Of a stretch of 22,306 nucleotides of DNA, positions 13,945 to 21,092 are shown one piece after another. Position numbers and translations under genes: made by a program. Numbering within the stretch: position 1 is the first letter of the stretch; each line of letters opens with the position of its first letter. Source of the stretch: Methanolinea sp. UBA277 (GTDB lineage Archaea > Halobacteriota > Methanomicrobia > Methanomicrobiales > Methanospirillaceae); contig DANP01000005.1 of assembly GCA_002499905.1 (NCBI GenBank), positions 1 to 22,306 on the forward strand, in the 5' to 3' direction. The notes beneath the pieces were generated by a model. The model did not search any database, was not told the DNA's origin, and saw nothing but the letters and a program-made list of their open reading frames with translations.

Positions 13945-14763
13945 ATGAACGCAACCAGGCTCCTTTTTGTTGCGATCGTGATTTCGGCTGTTCTTACCGG
14001 CATCGTAACTGCCGACCGGGGAATCGAGGCGACACCTGAATCCGTCGGGATTACCACATCAACCACGATCATCGCTGAAGGGAACTTTGAGTCGCATACC
14101 GAATTTGCCATCCGGACGACTGATAACCCGACCGGCCTAAGCAACCTTGCGCCCCTTGGCGAGGATGCAGGGGTCTATGAAGCGGTGTATACAGAAGATA
14201 CGCAGTCATCCGGCACCGGGATCATCCGCTACGACAAGGAGCTCGATATCGAGACCTCCGGCCAGATCACCGGGCAGTGGAATGTCGAAGCAGTCAAGCA
14301 GCTCACCTATGTAGGCATTGACGGGGGCCGGGTCTACTCCGGTGACTACATGATGATCGACGGGGCAGCACGGTCATCCGAGACCGCAGATTCGATCATC
14401 TGCCCGTTCGCCAGTGATGCAAACGTGATCGCACCTGCCTACTGCAACCGGGCTGAGGCAGGGAGCACGATCGATATGTCGGTTGCCAATGTCCAGACCG
14501 TCGCCACCGACCGCTTCATTGTGGCGTCCGGAGATCATCCCGTCGAGCTGAACTATTGGATCCGGGTGCTTGAACTGGAGGACGGTATACCATCCCGGGG
14601 CTCGGCATCGGCATTCCTGGACATCATTGTCCACGAGGGTTCCCGCGGCGATGCCTCCGAGATTCTCATGGAACGCCTCGAGTTCTCGGATGTCACCACG
14701 GTTGACGGTGAGATCACCACGTTCGACAAACGGGTGCACTACGAAGCGGGACTGGTAAGGTAA
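13945..14763 (+). CDS. Secreted array protein, copy 1 (most divergent of the array)
   Basis: This 272-residue secreted protein has GGAG seven bases before the ATG. The signal peptide (about 1-24) ends in VTA before DRGIEATPESVGI, so PVPETQG is altered to ATPESVG here. The framework is kept: VYTEDTQSSGTG, DIETSGQITGQWN, ICPFAS, YCNRAEAGSTIDMSVANV and SGDHPVELNYWIRVLEL. The ending FDKRVHYEAGLVR is a diverged form of the array ending. The two cysteines ICPF and YCNR are the only ones in the mature chain. No N-glycosylation sequon lies in the variable loops. The promoter region lacks the paired ATGCTGA stem of later copies; only a right-arm-like TATCAGCGTTGAA is seen near 13900-13912. No membrane anchor or known catalytic motif is visible; function unknown. 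Confidence 0.92.
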   Translation: MNATRLLFVAIVISAVLTGIVTADRGIEATPESVGITTSTTIIAEGNFESHTEFAIRTTDNPTGLSNLAPLGEDAGVYEAVYTEDTQSSGTGIIRYDKELDIETSGQITGQWNVEAVKQLTYVGIDGGRVYSGDYMMIDGAARSSETADSIICPFASDANVIAPAYCNRAEAGSTIDMSVANVQTVATDRFIVASGDHPVELNYWIRVLELEDGIPSRGSASAFLDIIVHEGSRGDASEILMERLEFSDVTTVDGEITTFDKRVHYEAGLVR

Positions 14764-14784
14764 GATCCCCTTCTTCCCCACCCG

Positions 14785-14800
14785 TTCTCTTTTTTCTTCC
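14785..14800 (+). terminator. Pyrimidine-rich terminator after copy 1
   Basis: A pyrimidine stretch with a T6 run follows about 25 nt after the stop of copy 1. No hairpin is obvious. Confidence 0.4.
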
Positions 14801-14899
14801 CGTTCATGATCCGGAATGGAGCTAACCATCAGGTTCAATAATCAAAATTAATGGTTATTTTCTCAAACGGGCAAATATATGGGTTATTTTTGGAGAAAT

Positions 14900-14950
14900 G
14901 CTTTATATTCATGATTCAAAAAGCCTGAGAGATGCTGTGAGTATCAGCCA
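14900..14950 (+). promoter_or_regulatory. TATA box and 5' hairpin of copy 2
   Basis: The TATA box is CTTTATATTC (14901-14910) and the transcript start is expected near 14932. A variant hairpin sits there: ATGCTG (14932-14937), loop TGAGTAT, then CAG and CAT separated by one bulged C (14945-14951). The rest of the leader is longer than in other copies (about 45 nt after the hairpin), ending in AGGAG before the ATG at 14997. Confidence 0.6.
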
Positions 14951-14996
14951 TAACTGATGCACAGTATTGGAAATACAGAGCTGCAGGAGAAACACG

Positions 14997-15812
14997 ATGA
15001 AAAAGACAGCAATTCCGGTTCTCTTTCTCGGACTGATGGTCCTGGCCACCGGAGTGGCCATGGCCGACCGGGGGATTGAGCCTGTTCCGGAGACCCAGGG
15101 GATCGTGACGTCAACCACGATCAATGCCGTGGGCAACTTCGCCTCGCACACAGAGCTTGCATGGAGAACCACCACCAGCTCGGGCGGGCTGAACAGCGTC
15201 CCCCCGCTGGGATCAGAAGCTGCCATTTATGAAGCTGTGTACACCGAGGACACCCAGTCCAACGGTGTCGGCCTGATCATGTACGACAAGGAACTCGATA
15301 TCGAGACGTCCGGCCAGATCAGCGGCCAGTGGAACATCGAGGCGACCAAGCAGCTCGCCTTCATCGGTATTGACGGCGGAAGCGTAGTCTCGTCCGACTT
15401 CATCATGGTTGACGGGGCAGCCAACCCGACAGCAACCGGAAACGCGGTTATCTGCCCGTTCGGCGCTGACACCAGCACCATGTTCCCGGCATACTGCAAC
15501 CGGGCCCAAGCCGGATCCACCATCGACATGACCGTGGCTAACGTCCGGACCACCTCGACAAGCCGGTTCATCATGCCGTCCGGCGACCACCCGGTCGAGC
15601 TGAACCATGATATCCGGGTGACCGAGTTTATCGAAGGTGTTCCCTCGCAGGGCATGGCCAGCGCATTCATGAAAGTGCTGATCCAGGAAGGCAACTCCGG
15701 ATCACCGGCAAACCTGACCGAGCGCATCGAGTTTGAAGAGAGGACCACCGTTGACGGTGCCATCACCCTCTTTGACAAGCTGATGCACTACGAGTCGGGT
15801 ATGGTCCGGTGA
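14997..15812 (+). CDS. Secreted array protein, copy 2
   Basis: The product is 271 residues from ATG 14997. AGGAG with seven bases spacing supports this start; an in-frame ATG at 14967 would extend into the leader. The signal peptide is MKKTAIPVLFLGLMVLATG with the cut after VAMA. The mature chain begins DRGIEPVPETQGIVTSTT and has the full framework. This is the first copy with the array-typical ending FDKLMHYESGMVR. Variable loop 1 is ANPTATGNA (Asn-Pro, so not a sequon). Loop 2 after ICPF is GADTSTM. Loop 3 before ERIEF holds a possible sequon, NLT. It retains copy-1 traits such as VYTEDTQS and KELDIETSGQ, placing it between copy 1 and the later copies. Confidence 0.93.
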   Translation: MKKTAIPVLFLGLMVLATGVAMADRGIEPVPETQGIVTSTTINAVGNFASHTELAWRTTTSSGGLNSVPPLGSEAAIYEAVYTEDTQSNGVGLIMYDKELDIETSGQISGQWNIEATKQLAFIGIDGGSVVSSDFIMVDGAANPTATGNAVICPFGADTSTMFPAYCNRAQAGSTIDMTVANVRTTSTSRFIMPSGDHPVELNHDIRVTEFIEGVPSQGMASAFMKVLIQEGNSGSPANLTERIEFEERTTVDGAITLFDKLMHYESGMVR

Positions 15813-15827
15813 ACCCTGAACCAATTC

Positions 15828-15836
15828 TTTTTTTTT
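15828..15836 (+). terminator. T-run terminator after copy 2
   Basis: A T9 tract lies 16 nt after the stop, without a strong hairpin, as is usual for archaeal intrinsic terminators. Confidence 0.55.
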
Positions 15837-15982
15837 GTCTTTTCCGTCGACTACCGAATGAACTACGATACTCCTGATGGGAGTCTTCTCTCTTCCTTTC
15901 CGGCACTAGTAATCTTGAAAATAATTGCCAGATTCGGGAAATCTTTATTATTCCGTTCTTTCGCCATCTGTTTTACGAAAAG

Positions 15983-16033
15983 TTATATATAGTCACTCCT
16001 TGGATTTTCATAAGATGCTGACGAGTATCAGCA
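15983..16033 (+). promoter_or_regulatory. TATA box and 5' hairpin of copy 3
   Basis: TTATATATAG (15983-15992) is the best TATA box of the array. About 26 nt downstream comes the hairpin TGCTGA (16016-16021), loop CGAGTA (one base longer than usual), TCAGCA (16028-16033). The ribosome binding site GGTGA precedes the ATG at 16054 by five bases. Confidence 0.7.
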
Positions 16034-16053
16034 ACGAAATGTAGGTGAAATCT

Positions 16054-16875
16054 ATGAAGAAACTCGTAATTCTGGTCATCGCCGTGGCATTCCTTGCCGG
16101 CTATGCAATGGCAGACATTGGAATAAATCCGGTCCCCGAGACCCAGGGTATTACCACTTCAACATCTATAAATGGGGTTGGCAACTTTGCCTCCGCCACT
16201 GAAATCCAGTGGAGGATAACTGATCAGGTCGCCGGCCTGCCAGATATTCCGCCCCTCATTGCAACATATGGTATCTACGAGTCGACATACACCGAGGATA
16301 CCCAGACCCACGGCGTAGGCCTTATGCTCTACGACAAGGAGATGGACGTTGAGACCTCCGGCCAGATCTCCGGCCAGTGGAACATCGAGGCCACCAAGCA
16401 GATCGCCTTCATCGGTGTGGATGGTGCCTACGTCGTCTCGAGCGACAACATCATGGTCGATGGCGCAAAATCATATGCTGACTCTACTATTACTGAAGTG
16501 ATCTGTCCGTTTGCCGGAACTATCTCAAATACCATCCCGGCATACTGCAACCGGGCTGAAGCCGGCAGCACCATCGACATGACCGTGGCCAATGTACGGA
16601 CCACCACCACCGACCGGTTCGTCCAGCCCTCAGGTGACCACCCGGTCGAGCTGAACCACGACCTCCGGGTCACCGAGCTCATCACCGACGTTCCCTCCGT
16701 TGGACTTGCCTCTGCTTACATGGAAGTCCTGATTCAGGAAGCCCGTGCACCACCTGAGCCGGTTGACATGACCCAACTTATGGAGCGCATTGAGTTTACC
16801 GAAGAGACCTCCTTTGACGGAGCAATTACCCTCTTTGATAAGCTGATGCACTACGAGTCCGGTATGGTTCGTTAA
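16054..16875 (+). CDS. Secreted array protein, copy 3
   Basis: The protein is 273 residues from ATG 16054; the GTG at 16045 is inside the ribosome binding site and is not used here. The signal peptide MKKLVILVIAVAFLAGYAMA precedes mature DIGINPVPETQGITTSTS, with Ile where most copies have Arg. Loop 1 is KSYADSTITE, loop 2 is GTISNTI, and loop 3 is a Pro-rich ARAPPEPVDMTQ. None holds a usable N-X-S/T site. The two cysteines and the C-terminal FDKLMHYESGMVR are intact. From this copy on, the YDKEMDVETSGQISGQWNIEATKQIAFIG core is nearly the same in every copy. Confidence 0.93.
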   Translation: MKKLVILVIAVAFLAGYAMADIGINPVPETQGITTSTSINGVGNFASATEIQWRITDQVAGLPDIPPLIATYGIYESTYTEDTQTHGVGLMLYDKEMDVETSGQISGQWNIEATKQIAFIGVDGAYVVSSDNIMVDGAKSYADSTITEVICPFAGTISNTIPAYCNRAEAGSTIDMTVANVRTTTTDRFVQPSGDHPVELNHDLRVTELITDVPSVGLASAYMEVLIQEARAPPEPVDMTQLMERIEFTEETSFDGAITLFDKLMHYESGMVR

Positions 16876-16888
16876 TCGAAAAAAATCC

Positions 16889-16896
16889 TTTTTTTT
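16889..16896 (+). terminator. T-run terminator after copy 3
   Basis: A T8 tract 14 nt after the stop, preceded by an A7 run that could pair with it. Confidence 0.55.
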
Positions 16897-16903
16897 ACGC
16901 CAA

Positions 16904-16955
16904 TATTCATATACCCCGCATGAAATACTCTTCGCTTGTGCTGATATGTTCAGCA
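16904..16955 (+). promoter_or_regulatory. TATA box and 5' hairpin of copy 4
   Basis: ATTCATATAC (about 16905-16914) is the TATA box. The hairpin is TGCTGA (16939-16944), loop TATGT, TCAGCA (16950-16955). The stem is kept while the loop differs from the usual GAGTA. GGAGG lies six bases before the ATG at 16977. Confidence 0.65.
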
Positions 16956-16976
16956 TTCAAATGTAGGAGGAATGCG

Positions 16977-17837
16977 ATGAGGAAACTCGCAATTCTGATT
17001 GTGATTTTGACATTCATTATGGTTAGTCCCGTGATTGCCGATAGGGGGATGGGTCCCGTACCGGAAACCCAGGGGATTGTTACCTCTACGTCGGTGAATG
17101 CGGTCGGGAATTTTGCATCCGTCTCCGAACTCCAGTGGAGAATAACCGATGATCACCGGGGTCTCCCTGCGATTCCACCGCTGGGAGAGCCAGGGTGGAC
17201 GATTTCGGCCATCTACGAGTCAACGTATACCGAGGATACCCAGACCCATGGCGTCGGCCTGATGCTCTACGACAAGGAACTGGATGTCGAGACCTCCGGC
17301 CAGATCTCCGGCCAGTGGAACGTCGAGGCAACCAAACAGATCGCCTTCATCGGCATTGACGGTGCCTATGTTCTTTCCAGCGACAACATCATGGTCGACG
17401 GCGCTGGTCTTGATGACGAGTATGGGGACGATTCCGATACCGGTAGCTATGTGATCTGTCCATTCGCAGAAACGATCAGTCCTTCATTCCCGGCATTCTG
17501 TAACCGGGCAGAGGCCGGTTCCACGATCGACATGACCGTTGCCAACGTCAGGACCACCTCTACGGACCGGTTCGTCATGACCTCAAGCGACCATCCGGTC
17601 GAGCTCAACCACGACATTCGTGTCGCCGAACTCGTCAGTGATGTTCCCTCGGTTGGCATGGCTTCTGCGTTCCTTGACGTCCTGATCCAGGAAGGCCGTT
17701 CCGAGTATAATGAAGTTGAGCCTGAACCTCCCGATGTTCTCTTCGAGCGTATTGAATTCTCAGAAGAAACAACTGTTGACGGTGCGATCACGCTCTTTGA
17801 CAAGCTCATGCACTACGAGTCGGGGATGGTCCGGTAA
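16977..17837 (+). CDS. Secreted array protein, copy 4 (longest)
   Basis: At 286 residues this is the longest array member. The start at 16977 is set by GGAGG six bases upstream; an in-frame ATG at 16920 lies before the predicted transcript start. The signal peptide is MRKLAILIVILTFIMVSPVIA, followed by DRGMGPVPETQGIVTSTSVNAVGNF. The extra length comes from the variable positions: PLGEPGWTIS before IYESTYTEDTQ, an acidic loop 1 (GLDDEYGDDSDTGSY) and an acidic, Pro-containing loop 3 (GRSEYNEVEPEPPDV). The FCNR motif replaces YCNR. No sequon is found in the loops; negative charge takes the place of possible glycans. The ending FDKLMHYESGMVR is unchanged. Confidence 0.93.
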   Translation: MRKLAILIVILTFIMVSPVIADRGMGPVPETQGIVTSTSVNAVGNFASVSELQWRITDDHRGLPAIPPLGEPGWTISAIYESTYTEDTQTHGVGLMLYDKELDVETSGQISGQWNVEATKQIAFIGIDGAYVLSSDNIMVDGAGLDDEYGDDSDTGSYVICPFAETISPSFPAFCNRAEAGSTIDMTVANVRTTSTDRFVMTSSDHPVELNHDIRVAELVSDVPSVGMASAFLDVLIQEGRSEYNEVEPEPPDVLFERIEFSEETTVDGAITLFDKLMHYESGMVR

Positions 17838-17843
17838 TTTTCC

Positions 17844-17849
17844 TTTTTT
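17844..17849 (+). terminator. T-run terminator after copy 4
   Basis: A T6 tract about 7 nt after the stop, preceded by a shorter T4. Confidence 0.45.
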
Positions 17850-17888
17850 CACCGAAATACTCAAACGTTCCTTATTGATGATCCTTCT

Positions 17889-17907
17889 ATGCTGAAGGTA
17901 TCAGCAT
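17889..17907 (+). promoter_or_regulatory. 5' hairpin element of copy 5 (promoter looks decayed)
   Basis: The stem ATGCTGA (17889-17895) and TCAGCAT (17901-17907) is perfect with loop AGGTA. At the distance where the TATA box should be (around 17861) only a poor match is found. GGAGG before the ATG at 17929 is intact. Confidence 0.6.
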
Positions 17908-17928
17908 GAACTACAGGAGGCAATTAAA

Positions 17929-18793
17929 ATGAGGAAACTCGCAATCATTGTCATCGCAGTAGCATTTCTCACGGGGTTTGCCCTGGCAGACCCCGGCATT
18001 CCCCGGTTCCCGAGACACAGGGGATCGTGACATCGACGTCCATCGATGGTGTCGGAAACCTCGCGTCAGCGACCGAACTCCAGTGGAGGATTACGTACTT
18101 CACTACCGGATTACCTGATATTCCACCGCTAAATGCTCCCAATAGAATCTATGAATCGACCTACACGGAAGACACCCAGTCCCACGGTGTCGGACTCGTC
18201 TTCTACGACAAGGAGCTCGATGTCGAGACCTCCGGCCAGATCTCCGGCCAGTGGAATATCGAGGCAACCAAGCAGCTGGCCTTTGTCGGCGTTGATGGAG
18301 CCCACGTGGTATCCAGCGACAACATCATAGTCGATGGCGCGGGTGCGATGGGACCTTCCTCGAATACATCCTATATCTGTCCGTTTGTACAGGACGTAAC
18401 TACGTTCCTTACACCATTCTGTAACCGGGCAGAGTCGGGCAGCACCATCGACATGACCGTGGCCAACGTCCGGACCACCACCACCGACAGGTTCGTCATG
18501 CCCTCGTCGGATCACCCGGTCGAGCTCAACCACGACCTCCGGGTCACCGAACTCCTCACTGATGTGCCCTCTGTCGGAATGGATCAGCCTACATGGATGT
18601 CCTCATTCAGGAGGCACGGAGCCAGAACGCACCGTTCCCGACACAGGTAACAGCAACGAACCTGATGGAGCGCATCGAGTTCACCGAAGAGACCTCCGCT
18701 GACGGAGCAATCACCCTCTTCGAGAAGCTGATGCACTACGAATCGGCCATGACCGAACCCGGAACGGCTGGTGTTGTAACAGGAGCTGGGTAA
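17929..18793 (+). pseudogene. Secreted array protein, copy 5, broken by two 1-nt deletions
   Basis: The ATG at 17929 gives a normal signal peptide (MRKLAIIVIAVAFLTGFALA) and then DPGIPRFPRHRGS and a stop at about 18028. Compared with its neighbours, a C run at 18001-18004 has four C where five are needed to keep PVPETQGIVTS in frame. The next reading frame carries the body of the protein to about 18580. There a second base is missing (ATGGATCAGCC, where ATGGCATCAGCC would fit), shifting the frame again. The third segment has DVLIQEARSQ...ERIEFTEETSADGAITLF and then lost its normal stop: YESAMTEPGTAGVVTGAG replaces YESGMVR. Both cysteines and a loop-1 sequon (NTS) are still recognisable. Sequencing error could explain one deletion, but three lesions plus a weak promoter argue for real decay. 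Confidence 0.85.
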
Positions 18794-18810
18794 TCCTGTG
18801 AACATCGGAG

Positions 18811-18835
18811 GCCGGACCAATCCGGCACCTTTTTT
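18811..18835 (+). terminator. Hairpin terminator after copy 5
   Basis: A perfect stem GCCGGA-CCAA-TCCGGC (18811-18826) is followed by T6 (18830-18835). It is the only array terminator with a strong hairpin. Confidence 0.65.
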
Positions 18836-19030
18836 GACTGTATTCACCCGTAAATTACGGATTTTTCAGGAAGATATGCCTATAACATGGCGAAAAAGTC
18901 CGTCGAAGAGATGCGGAGTATTACCGAATCAATACTCACTTCATGAATCTCAAGCCCGTTCTGTTCGAGTCGGCATGGTGTGTTCTGCCCGCATATAACC
19001 GCCAGGTTATCCGATTCCACCTTCCTGATT
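18836..19030. other. Enlarged spacer between copies 5 and 6
   Basis: The gene-free stretch from 18794 to 19109 is 316 nt. It holds the hairpin terminator above, a second small palindrome with a T5 run (18848-18865), and at its end the promoter of copy 6. In between I see no convincing coding signal, RNA gene or mobile element; short open frames here lack ribosome binding sites and family similarity. Confidence 0.5.
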
Positions 19031-19088
19031 GAAATTTTCATAAAGGGATCGCAATCAACCCCTGTGCTGATGCTGAGAGTATCGGCAT
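19027..19088 (+). promoter_or_regulatory. TATA box, palindrome and 5' hairpin of copy 6
   Basis: The TATA region is TTTTCATAAAGG (about 19035-19046). Between it and the transcript start lies GATCGCAATC (19047-19056), almost a palindrome. The hairpin is ATGCTGA (19070-19076), loop GAGTA, TCGGCAT (19082-19088), where the right arm has G in place of A, giving a U-G pair in RNA. The leader continues to GGTGA and the ATG at 19110. Confidence 0.65.
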
Positions 19089-19109
19089 TGAAACGTAGGT
19101 GAATATTTC

Positions 19110-19922
19110 ATGAAAAAATTTGGAATAATGGTCATTGCCCTGGCACTCCTGGTTACTGGATTCGCCATGGCGGACCGTGGTATAACCCCGGTCCCTGAAA
19201 CCCAGGGAATCGTAACCTCCACGTCTGTCAATGTTGTTGGCAACTTCGCCTCCTCGACCGAGATGCAGTGGCGGATTACCGATAATGCCGGTGGTCTCCC
19301 GGCTACGCCCGCTCTTGTCGCACCCGGTGCGATCTATGAATCGACCTATAGCGAAGACACCCAGACTCAGGGCGTCGGCCTGATGCTCTACGACAAGGAA
19401 ATGGACGTCGAGACCTCCGGCCAGATCAGCGGCCAGTGGAACGTCGAGGCAACCAAGCAGATCGCCTTCATCGGGATCGACGGCGCTTCCGTGGTTTCAA
19501 CTGACAACATCATGGTTGACGGCGCAGCTCAGAACAAGACGACCAGCACGGCTGTTATCTGTCCGTTTGCATCGGATGTTTCGGAACAGTTCCCCGCATA
19601 CTGCAACAGGGCCCAGGCTGGCAGCACCATTGACATGACTGTCGCCAACGTCCGGACCACCACAACCGACAGGTTCGTCCAGCCCTCAGGAGATCACCCG
19701 GTCGAGCTCAACCACGACCTCCGTGTCACCGAGCTCGTCGCCGATGTGCCCTCCGTTGGATTCGCATCCGCATACATGGATGTCCTGATCCAGGAAGGCG
19801 GTGCAGGCAATGCCAATTCGACACTGATGGAGCGCATCGAGTTCCACGAGGAGACCTCCGTTGACGGAGCTATCACCCTCTTCGACAAACTGATGCACTA
19901 CGAGTCCGGAATGGTCAGGTAA
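19110..19922 (+). CDS. Secreted array protein, copy 6
   Basis: The product is 270 residues; GGTGA lies seven bases before the ATG. The signal peptide MKKFGIMVIALALLVTGFAMA is cut before DRGITPVPETQGIVTSTS. Loop 1 AAQNKTTSTA carries a sequon (NKT), loop 2 is SDVSEQ, and loop 3 GGAGNANSTLM carries another (NST). The framework is nearly identical to copies 7 and 8, including DRFVQPSGDHPVELNHDLRVTELV. Cysteines ICPF and YCNR and the ending FDKLMHYESGMVR are intact. Promoter and signal peptide closely match copy 7, so these two are probably sister copies. Confidence 0.94.
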   Translation: MKKFGIMVIALALLVTGFAMADRGITPVPETQGIVTSTSVNVVGNFASSTEMQWRITDNAGGLPATPALVAPGAIYESTYSEDTQTQGVGLMLYDKEMDVETSGQISGQWNVEATKQIAFIGIDGASVVSTDNIMVDGAAQNKTTSTAVICPFASDVSEQFPAYCNRAQAGSTIDMTVANVRTTTTDRFVQPSGDHPVELNHDLRVTELVADVPSVGFASAYMDVLIQEGGAGNANSTLMERIEFHEETSVDGAITLFDKLMHYESGMVR

Positions 19923-19937
19923 AATCAATATAACCAA

Positions 19938-19944
19938 TTTTTTT
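19938..19944 (+). terminator. T-run terminator after copy 6
   Basis: A T7 tract about 16 nt after the stop; no hairpin. Confidence 0.5.
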
Positions 19945-20055
19945 CTTCTGTGAAGATTTATCCTGTTTCGTTGCGGGATTCCTGTTCTGTCAGCATTCCA
20001 GGTTCTTTTTCGTTCGCATTCGTTGAACCCGCAGGGTACATGAATGCACCTCCCG

Positions 20056-20117
20056 GATTGAAATTTTCTTAAAGAGATCGCGATCAACTCCCCTTCTGAT
20101 GCTGAGAGTATCGGCAT
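20056..20117 (+). promoter_or_regulatory. TATA box, palindrome and 5' hairpin of copy 7
   Basis: This region parallels that of copy 6. TTTTCTTAAAG is the TATA region (about 20064-20074), followed by the perfect 10-nt palindrome GATCGCGATC (20076-20085). The hairpin ATGCTGA (20099-20105), loop GAGTA, TCGGCAT (20111-20117) has the same U-G pair. GGAGG lies six bases before the ATG at 20138. Confidence 0.68.
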
Positions 20118-20137
20118 TGAACAGTAGGAGGAATCTC

Positions 20138-20950
20138 ATGAGAAAACTTGCAATCATGGTCATTGCCCTGGCACTCCTGGTAACCGGATTCGCCATGGCT
20201 GACCGCGGAATCCCTCCGGTCCCCGAGACCCAGGGAATCGTAACCTCCACCTCAGCGAATGTGGTTGGTAACTTTGCCTCATCCACTGAAATGCAGTGGA
20301 GGATCACTACCGATACAGGCGGACTCCCCGGAGTTCCGGTCCTGGACGCACCCGGTGCAATCTACGAGTCGACCTACACCGAGGACACCCAGACCCAGGG
20401 CGTCGGCCTGATGCTCTACGACAAGGAGATGGATATCGAGACCAGCGGCCAGATCAGCGGCCAGTGGAACGTCGAGGCAACCAAGCAGATCGCCTTCATC
20501 GGCATTGACGGCGCCTACGTAGTCTCTACCGACAACATCATGGTAGATGGCGCAGCTCAGAACACGTCAACCGACACAGCCGTTATCTGTCCGTTTGCAA
20601 CTGCAGTGACCTCTCAGTTCCCGGCATACTGCAACAGGGCCCAGGCTGGCAGCACCATCGACATGACCGTGGCCAATGTCCGGACCACCACAACCGACAG
20701 GTTCGTCATGCCCTCCGCCGACCACCCGGTCGAGCTGAACCATGACCTCCGTGTCACCGAGCTCATCAGTGATGTGCCCTCCGTAGGATTCGCATCCGCA
20801 TACATGGATGTCCTGATCCAGGAAGGCGGCGCAAACGCAGCCAATTCGACTCTGATGGAGCGCATCGAGTTCCACGAGGAGACCTCCGTTGACGGAGCAA
20901 TCACTCTCTTCGACAAGCTCATGCACTACGAGTCCGGCATGGTCAGGTAA
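20138..20950 (+). CDS. Secreted array protein, copy 7
   Basis: The protein is 270 residues from ATG 20138, set by GGAGG. An in-frame ATG at 20099 falls inside the hairpin and would begin right at the predicted transcript start. The signal peptide MRKLAIMVIALALLVTGFAMA precedes DRGIPPVPETQGIVTSTS. Loop 1 AAQNTSTDTA has the sequon NTS, loop 2 is TAVTSQ, and loop 3 GGANAANSTLM has NST. The body reads YDKEMDIETSGQISGQWNVEATKQIAFIGIDGAYVVSTDN, as in copy 8. The DNA just after the stop is shared with copy 8, evidence for recent duplication or conversion including the terminator. Confidence 0.94.
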   Translation: MRKLAIMVIALALLVTGFAMADRGIPPVPETQGIVTSTSANVVGNFASSTEMQWRITTDTGGLPGVPVLDAPGAIYESTYTEDTQTQGVGLMLYDKEMDIETSGQISGQWNVEATKQIAFIGIDGAYVVSTDNIMVDGAAQNTSTDTAVICPFATAVTSQFPAYCNRAQAGSTIDMTVANVRTTTTDRFVMPSADHPVELNHDLRVTELISDVPSVGFASAYMDVLIQEGGANAANSTLMERIEFHEETSVDGAITLFDKLMHYESGMVR

Positions 20951-20964
20951 CCCCTGAAAACAAA

Positions 20965-20988
20965 TTTTTTCCCTTTTTTAGCTTTTTT
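20965..20988 (+). terminator. Multiple T-run terminator after copy 7
   Basis: Three T6 tracts follow each other (20965-20970, 20974-20979, 20983-20988). The first two have almost the same sequence context as those after copy 8. Confidence 0.6.
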
Positions 20989-21020
20989 GTCCCGGAAACA
21001 TCCTGAAAGTGTTACAAAAG

Positions 21021-21073
21021 GTTTAAAAAGACCTATGCTCAATAATTTACTTTGATGCTGAGAGTATCAGCAT
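21021..21073 (+). promoter_or_regulatory. TATA box and 5' hairpin of copy 8
   Basis: GTTTAAAAAG (21021-21030) is the TATA box. The hairpin is the consensus form: ATGCTGA (21055-21061), loop GAGTA, TCAGCAT (21067-21073), starting a few bases after the expected transcript start near 21051. GGAGG with a six-base spacer leads to the ATG at 21093. The palindrome present in copies 6 and 7 is absent. Confidence 0.72.
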
Positions 21074-21092
21074 AAACTGTAGGAGGATTTTC

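Noticed and set aside
18027..18650. Reading copy 5 as a real 207-residue cytoplasmic protein
   Set aside because: It would lack the signal peptide that is present just upstream in another frame, and its C-terminus is out of frame with all paralogues. A frameshifted pseudogene explains both ends.
18798..18998. Plus-strand open frame of 66 codons between copies 5 and 6
   Set aside because: It begins inside the terminator of copy 5, has no ribosome binding site and no similarity to the array family.
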